DNA of 64,000 nt from Hyphomicrobium_A sp963722495. GTDB lineage: Bacteria; Pseudomonadota; Alphaproteobacteria; Rhizobiales; Hyphomicrobiaceae. Below, one piece after another: positions 17,615-27,467 of this stretch. The notes beneath the pieces were generated by a model. The model had not been told where the DNA came from. It did not search any database and was given only the letters and a program-made list of their open reading frames with translations. Position numbers and translations under genes: made by a program. The DNA lies in the NCBI GenBank assembly GCA_963722495.1, contig CAVRND010000011.1, forward strand, positions 248,001 to 312,000, in the 5' to 3' direction. Position 1 is the stretch's first letter, and every line of letters begins with the position of its first letter.

Positions 17615-18122
17615 TCAGGCCGTGACGCTGACGAGGGTGCCCGGACGAGATCGCCTGCAGCAGCCGGACGCAGGTGCGGACGCGCCAGCGCGATGCAACC
17701 CTCGGTCGGTTTCAATCCCGGCCCGGCGACGTGCATGAACACCGCGCTGCCGCGCCCGGCGATGCGCGGGCGCTCGTTGTAGCCCATGACGACGACGACG
17801 TCGTAGAGCCCGTCGGACCGCCACATGTGCTCGGCGCTGGCCGGATAGGGGTGCTGGACCGGACGGTTGTAGTTGCGATCTTGCGGCGCGTCGCACCAGC
17901 CGTCGGACAGGCGCGATCGGCGATATCGGCAGCTGCGTGCGCGGCCGCAACAGCCGGTCCGGCCGATAGAACGCCTGCCGCAGGGCGAACGCGCCGATCG
18001 GCGTCGCGCCGTCGCCCTCGCGCTTGCCGGCCAGACGCCCGCTACGGCCCAAGGCGCAGGGAAAGCTCAGGCTGCCGTAGGTCAGCACGCCCCGCGGCTG
18101 AGTGGGCCGACAGGCTCCTCAC
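17615..18122 (-). CDS. short L,D-transpeptidase (YkuD) family protein (frameshifted)
   Basis: About 167 aa when repaired. Pieces in different frames read IVVRSLSA, then GVLTYGSLSFPCALGRSG and GDGATPIGAFALRQAFYRPD, then SDGWCDAPQDRNYNRPVQHP, then HVAGPGLKPTEGCIALARPH with the catalytic Cys (TEGCIAL in place of SHGCVRL), then GTLVSVTA. Four single-base insertions (near 18105, 17920, 17665 and 17642) join them. This is the short YkuD-domain family common in Rhizobiales; it probably acts on peptidoglycan, though no signal peptide is visible. Start taken as GTG at 18122. Confidence 0.7.
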
Positions 18123-18271
18123 GACGATTTTAGGTGCCGCCTGTGGAATGGCGGCTATGCGTCTTCATTGGAGCTTCCCGGCGCGCGTGCTATTCGCATC
18201 CTCAGATAAAGCCGACAGGGGCCCCGGCCAAGGATTTTGCAGGTCCTGCGCCACACCAGTGCCGGAGCAAA

Positions 18272-18964
18272 ATGAATATGAGCACTGCACGACGCATTCT
18301 TATCGTCGACGACGACGAGGAGCTGCGCGAGACCCTGAAAGACCAGCTCATCCTGCACGATGAATTCGAGGTGCTGACGGCCGGCACCGCCTCGAAAGGC
18401 ATGGAGCTCGCCAAGTCCGATCACTACGACCTCGTCGTCTTCGACGTGTCGCTGCCCGACATGGATGGCCGCGAAGCCGTGCGGTCTCCTGCGCAAGTCG
18501 GGCTTCAAGACGCCGATCGTCATGCTGACCGGCAACGTCTCCGATGCCGACCAGATCCTCGGCCTCGATGCTGGCGCCAACGACTACATCACCAAGCCGT
18601 TCAAGTTCGCGGTGCTGCTCGCCCGCATCCGCGCGCAGTTGCGCCAGCACGAGCAGAGCGAGGACGCCGTCTTCGCCATCGGCCCTACACGTTCAAGCCG
18701 GCCTCCAAGCTGCTGATCAACGACAAGGGCACCAAGATCCGGCTGACCGAGAAGGAAACGTCGATCCTCAAGTACCTCTATCGCTCCGGCGACAAGGTCG
18801 TCTCGCGCGATACGCTGCTGCACGAGGTGTGGGGCTACAACGCCGGCGTGACGACGCACACGCTCGAGACGCACATCTACCGGCTGCGCCAGAAGATCGA
18901 GAAGGATCCCTCGAGCGCCGAGCTGCTGGTCACCGAGACCGGCGGCTATCGCCTCGTGCCCTGA
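18272..18964 (+). CDS. OmpR-family response regulator (two indels)
   Basis: Receiver plus winged-helix DNA-binding domain, about 230 aa. Receiver: RRILIVDDDEELRETLKDQL with the acidic pocket, phospho-acceptor Asp in DLVVFDVSLPDMDG, Thr in PIVMLTGNVSDADQ and Lys in DYITKPFKFAVLL. Effector: LTEKETSILKYLYRSGDKVV, LLHEVWGYNAGVTTHTLETH, YRLRQKIEKD, GGYRLVP. The frame changes near 18485 (one extra base) and near 18687 (one base missing in a C run). No histidine kinase is adjacent. Start ATG at 18272 or 18278. Confidence 0.85.
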   Translation: MNMSTARRILIVDDDEELRETLKDQLILHDEFEVLTAGTASKGMELAKSDHYDLVVFDVSLPDMDGREAVRSPAQVGLQDADRHADRQRLRCRPDPRPRCWRQRLHHQAVQVRGAARPHPRAVAPARAERGRRLRHRPYTFKPASKLLINDKGTKIRLTEKETSILKYLYRSGDKVVSRDTLLHEVWGYNAGVTTHTLETHIYRLRQKIEKDPSSAELLVTETGGYRLVP

Positions 18965-19153
18965 GGCAGTTTTCAACAGCGCGTGTGGACCGTATGTGGA
19001 TGCCGCGACGCCGGTGTTGTGCATCGGGCATAGCCGCTTGCCGCGAATCATTCGAAGTTGCGGGCCGTTAGGCTCGTCCTAGCCCGTCGAGCCCGGCTGT
19101 GGACGCGTTTGCTGACAAGTCATCGCGTTCAGCTGTGCAAACAACTCGAACGG

Positions 19154-19705
19154 ATGACCTTGGATCTTTTTGCTGGACACCTCGCGGTGCTGCCGCTGTT
19201 TCGCGGCCTCAGCCCGCTGCAGATCGCCGCCATCGCGCGCCGTGCCGAGCGCGTCGCCTATCATCCCGGCGCCGTCATCATCGAGGAGAACGCCGTCGCC
19301 GATGCGGCGGTGCTGATCATCGCCGGCAATGCCGCGCGGGTGAGCGGGCCCGAGCTCGCCGCGCGCTCGGAGCCGATGGCCCCGGGCTCGCTGCTGGGCG
19401 AGGCTGCCATGCTGATCGAGACCACCCATGGCTCGACCGTTGTCGCGCGCACCGCAGTGCGCGCCGTGCATATCACCCGCGATGCGATGCAAGAGCAGAT
19501 GCTCCAGGATCCGGCTCTGGCCGACCGGCTCGTGCAGAACCTCGCCAAGCGCCTGACGGCCTTCGCCGACGAGTTGCGCCGGGTCGATACTCTGCTGGGC
19601 AAAGAGGCCGCAAAGGCCGCCCGCAAGGCCGAACTGGCAGCGAAATCCGACGCTGACGGGCCCAAGGCTGCTGTTCAGGGTGCCCTAGCGGCGCCAACGC
19701 ACTGA
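19154..19705 (+). CDS. cyclic nucleotide-binding-domain protein
   Basis: 183 aa with one Crp-type cNMP-binding barrel (residues about 10-130): LPLFRGLSPLQIAAIARRAE, YHPGAVIIEENAVADAA, PGSLLGEAAMLIETTHGSTV. There is no DNA-binding helix-turn-helix after it, only a Lys/Ala-rich tail, so it is a stand-alone sensor rather than a Crp-type regulator. Start MTLDLFAGHL is chosen because the barrel begins there. It follows the response regulator, an association seen in Rhizobiales. Role unknown. Confidence 0.8.
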   Translation: MTLDLFAGHLAVLPLFRGLSPLQIAAIARRAERVAYHPGAVIIEENAVADAAVLIIAGNAARVSGPELAARSEPMAPGSLLGEAAMLIETTHGSTVVARTAVRAVHITRDAMQEQMLQDPALADRLVQNLAKRLTAFADELRRVDTLLGKEAAKAARKAELAAKSDADGPKAAVQGALAAPTH

Positions 19706-19734
19706 CGGGTTGAGAAATTCAGGATCTGGGCCAT

Positions 19735-19771
19735 GAAAAAACGCCCAACCCCGGGGGGAGGGGTTGGGCGT
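19735..19771 (-). terminator. Rho-independent terminator
   Basis: ACGCCCAACCCC (19741-19752) pairs with GGGGTTGGGCGT (19760-19771), a 12-bp perfect stem. On the minus strand it is followed by six T. It ends minus-strand transcription from lolA or the candidate small RNA. Confidence 0.75.
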
Positions 19772-19899
19772 CGAGAGCGCTTTCGCGCGTGGTGTCGGGA
19801 GGGAAGCCGACACCCCAGGTGATGTCTTTCGGCTAGACGGGGGGCACTACCGATACAGGGTGACACCACCTGACTAGCTTGAGTTAAGCGCAACAGGCT
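19735..19899 (-). ncRNA. candidate small RNA ending in a strong terminator
   Basis: On the minus strand, a promoter-like TTGTGA (19928-19933), a 16-bp spacer and CTATTG (19906-19911) precede about 165 nt with two hairpins. The upstream one has GGTGTCGG/CCGACACC arms and a loop holding CTTCCCTC. The last is a 12-bp stem (19741-19752 with 19760-19771) with a C-rich loop, followed by TTTTTT. No open frame is evident. C-rich loops next to a U-tract resemble alphaproteobacterial sRNAs with anti-Shine-Dalgarno loops. It could instead be a long lolA 3' region. Confidence 0.4.
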
Positions 19900-19931
19900 G
19901 AAGTTCAATAGAGGCCGGGTCCGGCTATCAC

Positions 19932-19968
19932 AAAAATGTTACCAGGCCCGGCGGGGTTTTCCCCAGCC
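19932..19968 (-). terminator. weak terminator after lolA
   Basis: On the minus strand, GGCTGGGG-AAAA-CCCCGCC forms a 7-bp stem with one bulge, followed about 14 nt later by TTTTT. It lies 40 bp past the lolA stop and would separate lolA from the candidate small RNA. Confidence 0.35.
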
Positions 19969-20007
19969 CGCTATTGCCAGAGTCCGAACAGCCACAGTGG
20001 GCGGCGT

Positions 20008-20808
20008 TCAGGGCGTCCCCATGGGCCTGCCGACGGCCTTTATCTTGAACAGCTCGCCGTCCAGCTCGGCGGCCTTGGTGAGGTCCGAGACCTGCACCCG
20101 CGTGTCGAGGCCCTGGGCGTCCTTGGTTACCCACTCCTTGAGCTCAAGCGCCGGTTTGGTCGACATGAACAGCTTGATCTGGCCCGGCGTGTCGGGGTTC
20201 TTGTCGACCAGCCCGACGACCAAAAGGTCTTCAGATTCCTGCACTTCCATGATGCGGGCATCGCGCACGAGGTCGACGTCCTTGCGCAGCAGCAGCCGGA
20301 ACGGCGTCTCGTCCAGCGCCACGCGATCCTCGTTGTTGAGGTCGAGATCCTGAATGGCGAGGTAGTGACCGTCGGAAACGACGATCTGCCGCGAGGGACG
20401 CGCGTAGTCGAAGCGGAAGCGGCCGGGGCGCTTCACGTAGAACTTGCCCTTCATGCGCTTGTTGTCGGCGCTCGTCTGCACGAAGCTTCCCTGCAACGTG
20501 TCGAGATCGCTGAAATAGCCGGAGACTTTGTGAACCAGCTCGGTTTGCCGGGCATCGAGCGTCATGCCTTCGCCGGCCTTTGCCGGAGCGACCTCGGCGC
20601 TCCATGCGGAAGCCGGCGCCGGCTGCAGGCGTGCCGGTGGCTGCGGGTGGCGGCCGTCGTATGCGGGAGCTGCGGCCGGAGCGGGAGGCTTGGCGGGGGT
20701 CGGGGCCGGAACGTTGAGGGGCTTTTCCTCGGCGCTCGCGCCAACCGGTGGCAGCAACAGGCCCAAGGATGCGATCGCAGCAACCGCGATTGCTCTCAGC
20801 TCCAGCAT
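20008..20808 (-). CDS. lolA: outer-membrane lipoprotein carrier protein LolA
   Basis: Periplasmic chaperone that ferries lipoproteins to the outer membrane. 266 aa. Seen: signal peptide MLELRAIAVAAIASLGLLL ending near VGASAEE, a Pro/Ala-rich linker (residues about 35-75), then the LolA fold: YFSDLDTLQGSFVQTSADNK, GKFYVKRPGRFRFDYARPSR, IVVSDGHYLAIQDLDL, and near the end IKLFMSTKPALELKEWVTKD. Start ATG 20808 is chosen for the signal peptide. It follows ftsK by 144 bp on the same strand. Confidence 0.88.
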   Translation of the reverse strand: MLELRAIAVAAIASLGLLLPPVGASAEEKPLNVPAPTPAKPPAPAAAPAYDGRHPQPPARLQPAPASAWSAEVAPAKAGEGMTLDARQTELVHKVSGYFSDLDTLQGSFVQTSADNKRMKGKFYVKRPGRFRFDYARPSRQIVVSDGHYLAIQDLDLNNEDRVALDETPFRLLLRKDVDLVRDARIMEVQESEDLLVVGLVDKNPDTPGQIKLFMSTKPALELKEWVTKDAQGLDTRVQVSDLTKAAELDGELFKIKAVGRPMGTP

Positions 20809-20952
20809 GGGCCCCCACGTCTCCCGAATCGTCGTCCGAATGTGTGCCTTAGATAGAGCATCCCCGTGCGCGCGGAAACTCCCCAACTAGGGCTCTTCGC
20901 CGAACAATACGTCTAGATGTGGGCGGTTGACTGTTCGGCCGCTCTGCCGGCG

Positions 20953-23536
20953 TCAGCCGGCGGCGGCGCGTGCTCCGGCACCATCGCGGCCGGTGATGAG
21001 AATCTCGCGCTTGCCGGTGCTGTTCGCCGAGCTGATCAGGCCTTCCGTTTCCATGCGCTCGATGAGGTCGGCGGCGCGGTTGTAGCCGATCGACAGGCGG
21101 CGCTGGATGTAGCTGGTCGAGGCCTTGCGATCGCGCAGCACGATGGCGACGGCCATGTCGTAGAGGTCGTCCTCGCTGGCGGCGCGGGCTTCGCCGCCCG
21201 GCGCTTCGGAAGCCGCCGGCGTATCGGTGATGCCGTCGACGTAGGCTGGCGTGCCTTGGCGGCGCAGAGCCTCGGCGATCCGCTCGACCTCCTCGTCGGA
21301 GACGAACGGGCCGTGCGCGCGGATGATCTGCCCCATGCCGAGCGAGTAGAGCATGTCGCCCTGGCCAAGCAGCTGCTCGGCGCCCTGCTCGTTGAGGATG
21401 GTGCGGCTGTCGATCTTCGAGGCGACCTTGAAGCTGATGCGCGCCGGGAAGTTCGCCTTGATGGTGCCGGTGACGATGTCGACCGACGGGCGCTGTGTCG
21501 CCATGATGAGATGGATGCCGGCGGCGCGCGCCATCTGCGCCAGACGCTGCACGGCGGCTTCGATCTCCTTGCCGGCGACGATCATCAGGTCGGCGAACTC
21601 GTCGACGACGACGACGATGTACGGCATCGGCTCGGCAGGCATCTCCTGCTGCTCGTAGATTGCTTCGCCGGTGTGATCGTCGAATCCGGTCTGCACGGTG
21701 CGCGAAAGATGCTCGCCGCGGCTCTGCGCTTTGCGCACGCGCGTGTTGAAGGCTTCGATGTTGCGCACCGACAGCGCCGCCATGCGCTTGTAGCGCTCCT
21801 CCATCTCGCCGACGGCCCAGTTGAGCGCGGCGACCGCCTTGTGCGGGTCGGTGACGACCGGCGTCAGCAGATGCGGAATGCCGTTGTAGACCGACAGCTC
21901 GAGCATTTTCGGATCGATCATCAGAAGGCGGCAGTCTTCCGGCGAGCGCCGATACAGCAGCGACAGGATCATCGCGTTGATGCCGACCGACTTGCCCGAG
22001 CCGGTGGTGCCGGCGACGAGCAGATGCGGCATGCGCGCGAGGTCGGCGACGATGGGCTCGCCGCCGATCGACTTGCCGAGTGCCATGGGCAGCGCGGCGT
22101 CGGTCGAGCTGAAGGCATCCGCTTCGAAGATCTCGCGCAGGTAGACGGTCTCGCGCCGCACGTTCGGCAACTCGATGCCGATGACGTTGCGGCCGGGCAC
22201 GATGGCGGCGCGCGCCGAGGTGACGCTCAGCGAGCGGGCGATGTCTTCGGCGAGGGCGACGACGCGCGACGATTTGGTGCCGCGCGCGGGCTCCAGCTCG
22301 AACAGCGTGACGACCGGGCCGGGCTTGATCTCGCGCACTTCGCCCTTGATGGAGAAATCGGCGAGCACTTCTTCAAGCAGGCGCGCCGTGCCGCGCAGCA
22401 CCGACTGGGTGAAGGCCGGGCCGGATTTGGTCGCCGGCGGGCGGCGCAGGAGGTTGAGCGACGGCGGCCGATAGGACCGCCGGCGCGGACCTGCGCGAGG
22501 CCGGCGAACAGGCTGCTGCGTTTCGCCTTCGGTTGCGGTGCTGGTGCGCGCTCTCGCGATCGGCATTTCGACGACCTGCGGCTCGATCCCGGCCGGGCGC
22601 TCGACGTTGGCGGGCGCAAAGCGGCGGGCGATGGCGCGGCTTTCCGCGTCGGTGCTGTCGTCGAAGTCGGCATCGCGGCCACTCGGGATGTCGTCATAGC
22701 GCCGGCACGGCGGCGTTACCCTTGCGCGCCGCGATCGCCTGCGCGAATGCGGCTTGAACGACGTGGTTCGGCCGCTCGAACGCGGCGGGGCCCGGAAGGA
22801 AGGGCTCGCGGCGCGTGCCGATAAGATGGATTGTCGTCGGTGGCGTAGCGCGGGCGCTGCGGGTCGCGATTGAGAGCTGGCGCTGCATCGGTGTTGCCGC
22901 CCGGCTCGAACGCCACGGCGGCTCTGGCGAAGTACTGCGCCGAGCCAATCGGGAACGAGAGCGCCGCGGCGACGCGACAGGCGCCGGCTGCGCTCGATGA
23001 GACGGTTGAGGTCGTCGCGCTCCAGCCCGACGCTGTAGCCCAGCAGCGCAAAGCCGCCGAGGAAGTAAGATGAGGCCGGCGATCGGCATGACGCTCTCGG
23101 CGCCGACGAGATCGAAGACCGTGGCCGTGAGCTTGTAGACCCAGTCGCCGACGATGCCGCCGAAGCTATGGCCGAACGGCCAGCCAGCCGACAGCGGCAG
23201 CGCGGCGAAGCCGCCGGCGAGCAGCAGCACGGCGAGCGGGAACAGGCTGGTCTTTTTGCGGTTGGTGCAGATGCGCTCGGCGAGCATCAGCTCGAGCCCC
23301 CAGAACATGGGCGCGAGCAGCAGGAAGACGCCGGCAAAGCCGAGCGTATTGAGCAGCACGTCGGCGAAGATGGCGCCTATGGGGCCGAGCGCGTTGGAGG
23401 CCGCGCCGTCGGCGGCATGCGTGAGGCTGGGGTCGGATTGCGACCAGGTGAGGAGGCTTGCCCACGCGGCGGCGACGCACAGCAGGAGCGCGAGCCCTCC
23501 GGCGCGGATCGACCATCCAATCAGCCTCTCTTCCAT
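20953..23536 (-). CDS. ftsK: DNA translocase FtsK (several indels in the N-terminal half)
   Basis: Septal DNA pump for chromosome dimer resolution. N-terminal membrane part MEERLIGWSIRAGGLALLL with four hydrophobic helices; C-terminal motor with Walker A VAGTTGSGKSVGINAM (about 21980-22020), Walker B YIVVVVDEFADLM, HLIMATQRPSVDIVTG, and the gamma domain TSYIQRRLSIGYNRAADLIE. The motor (22566 downwards) is in one frame. Between about 22480 and 23070 the linker changes frame several times; the first shift is one extra base before FLGGFALLGYS. I infer sequence error. Repaired length about 860 aa. Confidence 0.88.
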
Positions 23537-23596
23537 AGCGGACGGAAGAAGGCGTCTCGGGTCATGAGACCTGAGCGGCATCTCGAACGTACTCTG

Positions 23597-24847
23597 TTAC
23601 GCAAGTACTACTACTAATCGTTCGAGTGCCTCACCGACCGTGGCGGGGTCGCGGACCAAAGCCAGGCGCAGGTAGTTCGCCCCCGGATTGGTCCCATCGC
23701 GTCCGGCTTGAGCCAGGAAGGCACCGGGGAGAACCTTGACACCTGCGCGTTGCCATAAGGTTACTGTTGCCTGAGCGGCGCCGCCAAAGTTGCTCACATC
23801 GAGCCAGAGGAAGAACCCGCCGGCCGGCCGGCGGTAACCGTATCGGCTGCCGAGAACGCGGTCGCAGACGTCGAATTTGCGCCGGTAGGCCTCGCGATTG
23901 GCCTCGACGTGCGCCTCGTCCGCCCACACGGCGGCGGAGACGTGCTGCGTCGGCCCCGGCACCTGCGGCGCCACCATGTTGCGGATCTCGGCGAAGGTCT
24001 CGATGAAGCGATGGTCGCCGGCGCAAAAGCCCGAGCGAAGACCCGGCAAGTTCGAGCGCTTCGACAGCGAGTTGAAGACGACGAGATTGGCGAAGCGCTC
24101 CGGCGTCGCGGCCGCGACCTGCAGCGCGCCGGTCGGCGGCTGCAGCGGTGTAGAGCTCCGAATAGCACTCGTCGAAGAACAGCATGAAGTCGTGTTCGCG
24201 TGCGAGCTGCAGCGCGCGGGCGATGTAGGCAGCGGCTGGCGACGGCGCCTTGCGGGTTCGCCGGCGAGCACAGGTAGAGCGCGACGGTGCGCTCTAGCAG
24301 CGCCTTGTCGGCGGCAAGCGCTTCAAGATCCGGCAGATGCCCGGTCGCTTGCGTTGCGTTGAGGAAGACCGGCTCGGCGTTGGCCGCCAGCGCGCCGCCG
24401 ATGTAGGCGCTGTAGTAGGGATTGCACATCAGGATCGCTGGTCGGCCCTGCACCGGCTTGCGTCCGGCGGCGGGCAGCGCGGCGAGGAAAAGCCCTTCGC
24501 GCGAGCCATTTATGGGCAAAACTTCGCGGTCGGGGTCGAGCGCTGCCGGCGGCGCCGTAGCGGCGTCCAGACCAAGCCGAGATCGCCGCGCGCAGCTCGG
24601 CGGTGCCGCGGATCGGCGGATAGCTCGCGTAACCCGACGCCGCCTCGAGGAGCTTCTCGACGACGAACGGCGGCATCGCCTCGCGCGGCTCGCCGATCGT
24701 CAAATCGATCGGCTCGGCGTGACCGGCGGGCGTTGCGCCGAGCAGCCGGCGCAACTGCGTGAAGGGGGATAGGACGGCGCCGTTGGCGAGCGCCGCGAGG
24801 CCGGATGAAGAAAATCCGGGTGGCGAGGTCCCTGATCGCGAAGTCAT
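23597..24847 (-). CDS. PLP-dependent aminotransferase, DapC-like (three insertions)
   Basis: Fold-type I aminotransferase resembling succinyldiaminopimelate transaminase, which would fit lysine/peptidoglycan synthesis alongside asd and dapF. Blocks in successive frames: PIDLTIGEPREAMPPFVVEK and YPPIRGTAELRAAISAW; PINGSREGLFLAALPA and CNPYYSAYIGGALAANAEPV; LCSPANPQG; MLFFDECYSELYT (PLP Asp); NSLSKRSNLPGLRSGF (PLP Lys); GGFFLWLDVS. Three single-base insertions (near 24550, 24250 and 24150) join them into about 415 aa. Its ATG overlaps the upstream lipoprotein stop. Confidence 0.78.
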
Positions 24848-25141
24848 GGGGCGAGCTCTGAGGCGAAGACTTCCTGCGCAATTGCTGCCAGCAGCCAATA
24901 GCGGCGGCGCAGCGCAGCGTCTACAGGAAGCAGCTTGCCGGGAGCTCGGGCATGGCGCCCTCGCGCACTTCGTCTGTGGCGCGCCGTGCCGGCGCGCGCT
25001 CGTCTTAGACGTTGGCGGTCGTGACCGCGCGGCTTCGACGACATGGATGCTGCTCCCAAGGCGAAGGGATCCGGTGCAGCCCGTCACCATGACGGTGACG
25101 GCGGCTAGGAAGGTGGCGACGAGAACTCGGTACATACGCAT
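24844..25141 (-). CDS. small lipoprotein (one frameshift)
   Basis: N-terminus MRMYRVLVATFLAAVTVMV is a signal peptide with a lipobox VTGC at residues 19-22, so a lipid-anchored envelope protein is expected. The 298-bp span needs one insertion to end as ALRRRYWLLAAIAQEVFASE followed by TGA overlapping the aminotransferase ATG. That overlap supports this reading frame at the 3' end; the exact break is uncertain. About 98 aa; no family recognised. Confidence 0.5.
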
Positions 25142-25205
25142 CTCCGCAACACGAAATGGGTTGCCATAGGCGTTGAGGAGGAGGGTGAAGTTTTTTGGTT
25201 AAGAA

Positions 25206-25740
25206 TTGGTGGACGATTGGCCGCTTCGGTGCAGATCATGGCGCAGCGAAATCCCCGCCCGGACGAGCGCGCCGTATGATCGCTGGCGCCCCCTGGAGCC
25301 CGCCCCCTTGCCCATCGCCGACTACGCCCGCTGCGTGCTCTCCATCGCCGAGACGGTGCACTGCTGGCTGAACTCGCTCTCGGTCCTCGATGAGAAGCGC
25401 CGCGCCCGGGTCGCCGCCTATGCCGAAAAGATCGCCGCCACGCTGGAGCGGGCCGGCGAGGCGCTGCGCCTGCTGGAGGCGGCGCCGGAGCGACCGCGGC
25501 GCGCGCGAGAAGGCGGTGCGCGAGCTCGGGCGCATCAGCGGCTACATCGAGACCATGGTCGGCGCCCTCGAGCATCACCTTGACGGGCGCAAGCTCACAG
25601 GCGTTAAAAGGCGCCTAGAGCTGCTTCGGCCGGGGGAGCTGCACAAGACGGTGGTTGCCGGCCGCAAGCCTACCCACATAGACCGACTGGCCTCGGCCGA
25701 GGGCTATTTCCGAGCACTCGCCGACGGTTTGAGAATGTGA
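25206..25740 (+). CDS. hypothetical helical protein (one frameshift)
   Basis: Two frames join near 25495: CVLSIAETVHCWLNSLSVLD and ARVAAYAEKIAATLERAGEA, then REKAVRELGRISGYIETMVG and LTGVKRRLELLRPGELHKTV. One inserted base in a CGCGGCGCG stretch explains the shift. About 177 aa, mostly amphipathic helix, with no signal peptide. Start is uncertain: TTG 25206 or GTG 25209. It lies 22 bp before leuD on the same strand. No family recognised. Confidence 0.55.
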
Positions 25741-25762
25741 AAGGCGCTGATAGAGCCAAGCG

Positions 25763-26369
25763 ATGGATAAGTTCACAAAATTGACCGGTGTCGCCGCCCC
25801 GCTGCCGATACGCAACGTCGACACCGACATGATCATCCCCAAGCAGTTCCTGAAGACGATCAAGCGCACGGGACTGGGCAAGAGCCTGTTCTACGAGATG
25901 CGCTTCGACCAGGAAGGCAACGAGGTCGCCGATTTCGTCCTCAACCAGCCGGCCTATCGCCAGGCGACGATCCTCGTCACCGGCGAGAACTTCGGCTGCG
26001 GATCTTCGCGCGAGCACGCGCCGTGGTCGCTGCTGGACTTCGGCATCCGCTGTATCATCGCGCCGGACTTCGCCGACATCTTCTACAACAACTGCTTCCA
26101 GAACGGCATCCTGCCGATCAAGCTGCCGCAGTCGGAAGTCGACAAGCTGATGGACGACGCGAGCCGCGGCGCAAACGCTACGCTCACCATCGATCTCGAG
26201 GCGCAGGAAATCCGTGGGCCCGACGGCGGCGTGATCAAGTTCGACATCGATCCGTTCCGCAAGCACTGCCTGATGAACGGCCTCGATTCAGATCGGTCTG
26301 ACGCTGGAGAAGAAGCAGTCGATCGAGAGCTTCGAAGCAACAACGGCGATCGCGCGGCCTTGGCTTTAG
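25763..26369 (+). CDS. leuD: 3-isopropylmalate dehydratase small subunit (one insertion)
   Basis: Small subunit of isopropylmalate isomerase, the second step of leucine synthesis. Seen: MDKFTKLTGVAAPLPIRNVD, TDMIIPKQFLKTIKRTGLG, the GENFGCGSSREHAPWSL swivel-domain signature, and CFQNGILPIKL. After KHCLMNGLD one extra T near 26288 shifts the frame; the true end QIGLTLEKKQSIESFEATTA...RPWL and TAG at 26367-26369 lie in the next frame, giving 201 aa, the usual length. The large subunit leuC is not in the window. Confidence 0.92.
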
Positions 26370-26419
26370 CGGCCGGGCGAATTGCCGAACCATAAGCGAC
26401 CCAGGGACAGGAAGCGCCG

Positions 26420-26815
26420 ATGGCCAAACCGATCCACATGATGGTTCGCGTCAAGGAAGAGGCGCGCAGCGTCGATTTCTATCGCAAGGCGTTCGGGCTT
26501 GAGATCGCCGATCGCGTCGATTTTCCCGACTTCACGCTGATCTACATGCGTGGGAAGGATTCTCCGTTCGAGGTGGAGCTGACCGTCAACAAGGGCCGCG
26601 CCGAGCCGTATGACCTCGGTGACGGCTACGGGCACATGGCGTTCGCCGTCGACGATCTCGCGGGCGAACATGCGCGCATGCTGGCTGCCGGACTGGCGCC
26701 GAAGGACCTCAAGCAGATGACGCACGAGGGCAAGCCGTTCGGGCAGTTCTTCTTCATCGAGGATCCCGACGGCTACAAGATCGAAGTCCTGCAGCGCGGC
26801 GGCCGCTTCCAATAG
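26420..26815 (+). CDS. VOC-family glyoxalase (lactoylglutathione lyase-like)
   Basis: 131 aa with the beta-alpha-beta-beta-beta repeat of glyoxalase I. Seen: IHMMVRVKEEARSVDFYRKA, FGLEIADRVDFPDFTLIYM, FEVELTVNKG, GDGYGHMAFAVDDLAGEHAR, and FFIEDPDGYKIEVLQRG. The His and Glu positions expected for metal binding are present. It probably detoxifies methylglyoxal via glutathione, but VOC enzymes vary. It stands 50 bp after leuD and is followed by palindromic repeat copy 2. Confidence 0.85.
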   Translation: MAKPIHMMVRVKEEARSVDFYRKAFGLEIADRVDFPDFTLIYMRGKDSPFEVELTVNKGRAEPYDLGDGYGHMAFAVDDLAGEHARMLAAGLAPKDLKQMTHEGKPFGQFFFIEDPDGYKIEVLQRGGRFQ

Positions 26816-26831
26816 CAAAGAGCCCGCAGCT

Positions 26832-26996
26832 CGTGTCCCGAATTCCGACGTTCGCTAGAGCTTGCGGCTGGGATCGGGAGCGAACTTCGAAATCATAAGG
26901 GACACTAAAATCATAGACTTGCTAGTGTGATTCAGATCGAGAAATTCGCTCGATACCTACCAGCTGAGGTGGCGAATTTCTCGATCATCACACTAG
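26832..26996. repeat. compound palindromic repeat, copy 2
   Basis: Same two-hairpin plan as 7455-7621. Hairpin A: GTGTCCC (26833) pairs with GGGACAC (26899). Hairpin B: CTAGTGTGAT (26922) pairs with ATCACACTAG (26987), with inner GAGAAATTCGC/GCGAATTTCTC arms. Where copy 1 has a C:G pair in the outer arm (GTGCG/CGCAC), copy 2 has T:A (GTGTG/CACAC), a compensatory change. The loops differ freely. It is intergenic, between the glyoxalase-like gene and a small secreted protein. Confidence 0.9.
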
Positions 26997-27025
26997 CGCG
27001 GGCTCCTAGGATCGGCGCGCCGGTC

Positions 27026-27283
27026 TTACCACTCGTAGTTCGACGAGGGCTTCGGATAGCGCAGCTTCTTCGGCGTCTTCTGCGGCCACTGCGCACCGAG
27101 ATTGCGCAGGTACGACGCTTCGCTCGGTTCGCACCAGAGGTTGCCATAGAAGCCGAACGGGCCGTTGGTCGGCACGCAGTCGCCCGAGCGATACGAGCGA
27201 TAAGAACGACCGGCTTCCGCAGAATGTGCTCCGGCGACCAGGGCCGTTCCGATCAGCAAAGCGCTCACAATGAAATTACGCAT
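27026..27283 (-). CDS. small secreted protein of unknown function
   Basis: 85 aa: signal peptide MRNFIVSALLIGTALVAGA with cleavage near SAEA, then a short mature part with SYRSYRSGDCVPTNGPFGFY, GNLWCEPSEASYLRNLGAQW and a Lys/Pro-rich end. Two Cys could form a disulfide in the periplasm. A GGAGGG sequence precedes the ATG. Similar short proteins are frequent in Rhizobiales, without known role. Confidence 0.7.
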   Translation of the reverse strand: MRNFIVSALLIGTALVAGAHSAEAGRSYRSYRSGDCVPTNGPFGFYGNLWCEPSEASYLRNLGAQWPQKTPKKLRYPKPSSNYEW

Positions 27284-27467
27284 AACCACCCTCCACCCCA
27301 AAGCTCATGCCGGATTTCCCGGCTGTCTTAAGGTTACCTGAGGCAGGTTGTTTTACCGCTTGGAGCGGTGTGAAGGATTGAGGCGAATTTCAATAAAATC
27401 CCACGCATTGATGCGGCGATGTAAGCCGCGCAATGCGCGGTCAATGGCCGTAAATGAGGCTTAGGCG

